A stretch of DNA of 64,000 nucleotides from Planctomycetaceae bacterium (GTDB lineage: Bacteria; Planctomycetota; Planctomycetia; Planctomycetales; Planctomycetaceae), in NCBI GenBank assembly GCA_041398785.1, contig JAWKUA010000005.1, positions 186,001 through 250,000 of the forward strand, written 5' to 3'. Made by a program: the position numbers and the translations under genes. A model generated the notes under the pieces. It did no database searches and was not told where the DNA came from. It worked only from the letters and a program-made list of their open reading frames with translations. The first letter of the stretch is position 1; each line of letters opens with the position of its first letter. This document shows positions 63,215 through 64,000 of this stretch, in pieces.

Positions 63215-64000
63215 ATGTGGATTCACGGAACATCGAAGCCACTGCGAGTCGCAAACATCGCTTCTTGGCTTCGACGACTTTGCGGAGGCATCAGGCAGAT
63301 GGTTTGCGCTATCACGGGTCGTGCGAGCCCCGTCCGATTCTTGTGTGCCACAATCGCCGGTGTGTATCTCGTCATTCACGGTTCGCTCGTTGTTGCAGCA
63401 GACATCGAAGAGGTTTTGGCTGTTTGGGACGCACGTGTGGAAAGTATCAGATCACTGCATATCACATGGACATCGATGGCGACACATAATGAGTTTCCGG
63501 ACGGGCCGATTCGTTCTCCGGGAGAATATGCGTTTGACCGGGAGGATGGCCGATATCGTTGCGATTTGGTCGGCGTAGTCGGGTCTGACTCCGACCCCGA
63601 CGACATGTCAGGTGCTTTCGTACAGAATTCCAAGCTTGTCTTTGACGGGCGTCGCAGCGTCGTCCTGTTTGGTCGCTCAGACAGAGCAAATGACTACTTT
63701 CCCACGGCGTTCATCGGAGAGGCGAGTCCGGGAGTGGGCCCCAATTTCTGGATTTCACCTCTCCGTATGCTGTATCATCCTTTTGATGAGGAGATGGGCG
63801 TTTGCCAGCGCAGCGAACTTCGGTTGAAGGACGGCGAAGTTCTGGACGGTGACAAGAGGTGCCTGATCCTGACCGCAGGCCGACGTGAGCTGTGGGTGAC
63901 GGCCGATGAACACTATCTGCCTGTAAGACTTGCGAAGAAACGGCAGAATAGTGACTTCACTTCACTTGAAGCACGAGTCAGCTACACCAGAGACGCAAAT
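63215..64000 (+). CDS. Exported LolA-like protein, copy 2 (partial at right edge)
   Basis: 262 codons open from the ATG at 63215 to the window end, no stop reached. The protein parallels copy 1: signal segment FLCATIAGVYLVIHGSLVVA, then DIEEVLAVWDARVESIRSLH, GPIRSPGEYAFDRE, FDGRRSVVLFGRSD, RANDYFPTAFIGEASPG, RSELRLKDGEVLDGDKRCLI and ELWVTADEHYLPVRLA. Copy 1 differs by substitutions and a few short insertions (an extra GVVGSDSDPDD here). The C-terminal anchor would lie beyond the window. Confidence 0.8.
   Translation, partial: MWIHGTSKPLRVANIASWLRRLCGGIRQMVCAITGRASPVRFLCATIAGVYLVIHGSLVVAADIEEVLAVWDARVESIRSLHITWTSMATHNEFPDGPIRSPGEYAFDREDGRYRCDLVGVVGSDSDPDDMSGAFVQNSKLVFDGRRSVVLFGRSDRANDYFPTAFIGEASPGVGPNFWISPLRMLYHPFDEEMGVCQRSELRLKDGEVLDGDKRCLILTAGRRELWVTADEHYLPVRLAKKRQNSDFTSLEARVSYTRDAN

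Larger units (their letters stand above)
62197..64000 (+). repeat. Tandem duplication, copy 2 (runs off the window)
   Basis: Second copy of the unit starting at 59928, with the same gene order and the same ribosome-binding context GAAGGAGCAGTCTG before the small gene. It continues past the right edge at 64000, so the full unit and possible further copies are not visible. Confidence 0.9.

Noticed and set aside
1..64000. tRNA, rRNA and riboswitch genes
   Set aside because: Reading by eye found no cloverleaf with a GTTC-type T arm, no rRNA segment and no clear riboswitch; a tRNAscan-SE and Rfam search would be decisive.

Overview
The window looks like part of a chromosome from a planctomycete, probably class Planctomycetia. 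The lineage call rests on gene content: DUF1501 proteins (two), a PSCyt1/DUF1549/DUF1553 c-type cytochrome protein, a Tat-exported Gfo/Idh/MocA oxidoreductase, a eukaryote-like Ser/Thr kinase, a DUF1570-like peptidase, a DUF1573 lipoprotein and formylmethanofuran dehydrogenase genes. The sequence is GC-rich and most genes are monocistronic or in short operons. No rRNA, tRNA, CRISPR array or prophage was seen.

Layout. 0-4.8 kb: end of clpC with its terminator, a small membrane protein, a halogenase-like flavoprotein and a secreted SGNH-like protein. 4.8-7.0 kb (minus strand): a C1-transfer cluster with a FwdD-type pterin-binding subunit, a small membrane protein with an incomplete acyl-carrier-like tail, and FwdB. 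FwdB is interrupted by one in-frame TGA exactly at the metal-ligand position, followed by a good bacterial SECIS-like hairpin, so it most likely encodes selenocysteine. 7.5-11.1 kb: yidD, rnpA, metY and an OmpA lipoprotein. 11.6-15.9 kb: a lyase-like protein, then three consecutive genes carrying many frameshifts. 16-20 kb: sugar mutarotase, TIM-barrel isomerase, hisD, threonine aldolase. 20-33 kb: secreted PKD protein, degenerate M24 protein, protein kinase, hslVU (hslU frameshifted at a homopolymer), nadK, nucleotidyltransferase, beta-helix protein and prfB with the classical programmed +1 frameshift. 33-45 kb: recG, rsgA, the planctomycete cytochrome/DUF1501 pair, and an archaemetzincin.

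45-58 kb holds membrane acyltransferases and a surface-polysaccharide operon on the minus strand: MBOAT acyltransferase, SGNH partner, HisF-like, HisH-like, N-acetyl-sugar amidotransferase and a capsule-type transferase. A MITE-like nested inverted repeat lies between the last two. HisF-like has Glu at the place of a catalytic Asp, which fits an ammonia-delivery role in sugar amidation rather than histidine synthesis.

56.5-64 kb is accessory in character. A GT-C glycosyltransferase gene is split by about 250 bp of foreign-looking sequence, followed by a DUF1573 lipoprotein and a tandem duplication with a 2,269-bp period. Each copy carries a small secreted eight-cysteine protein and a larger exported protein with a C-terminal membrane anchor. 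The second copy runs off the window. This duplicated module and the selenocysteine FwdB are the two most novel items.
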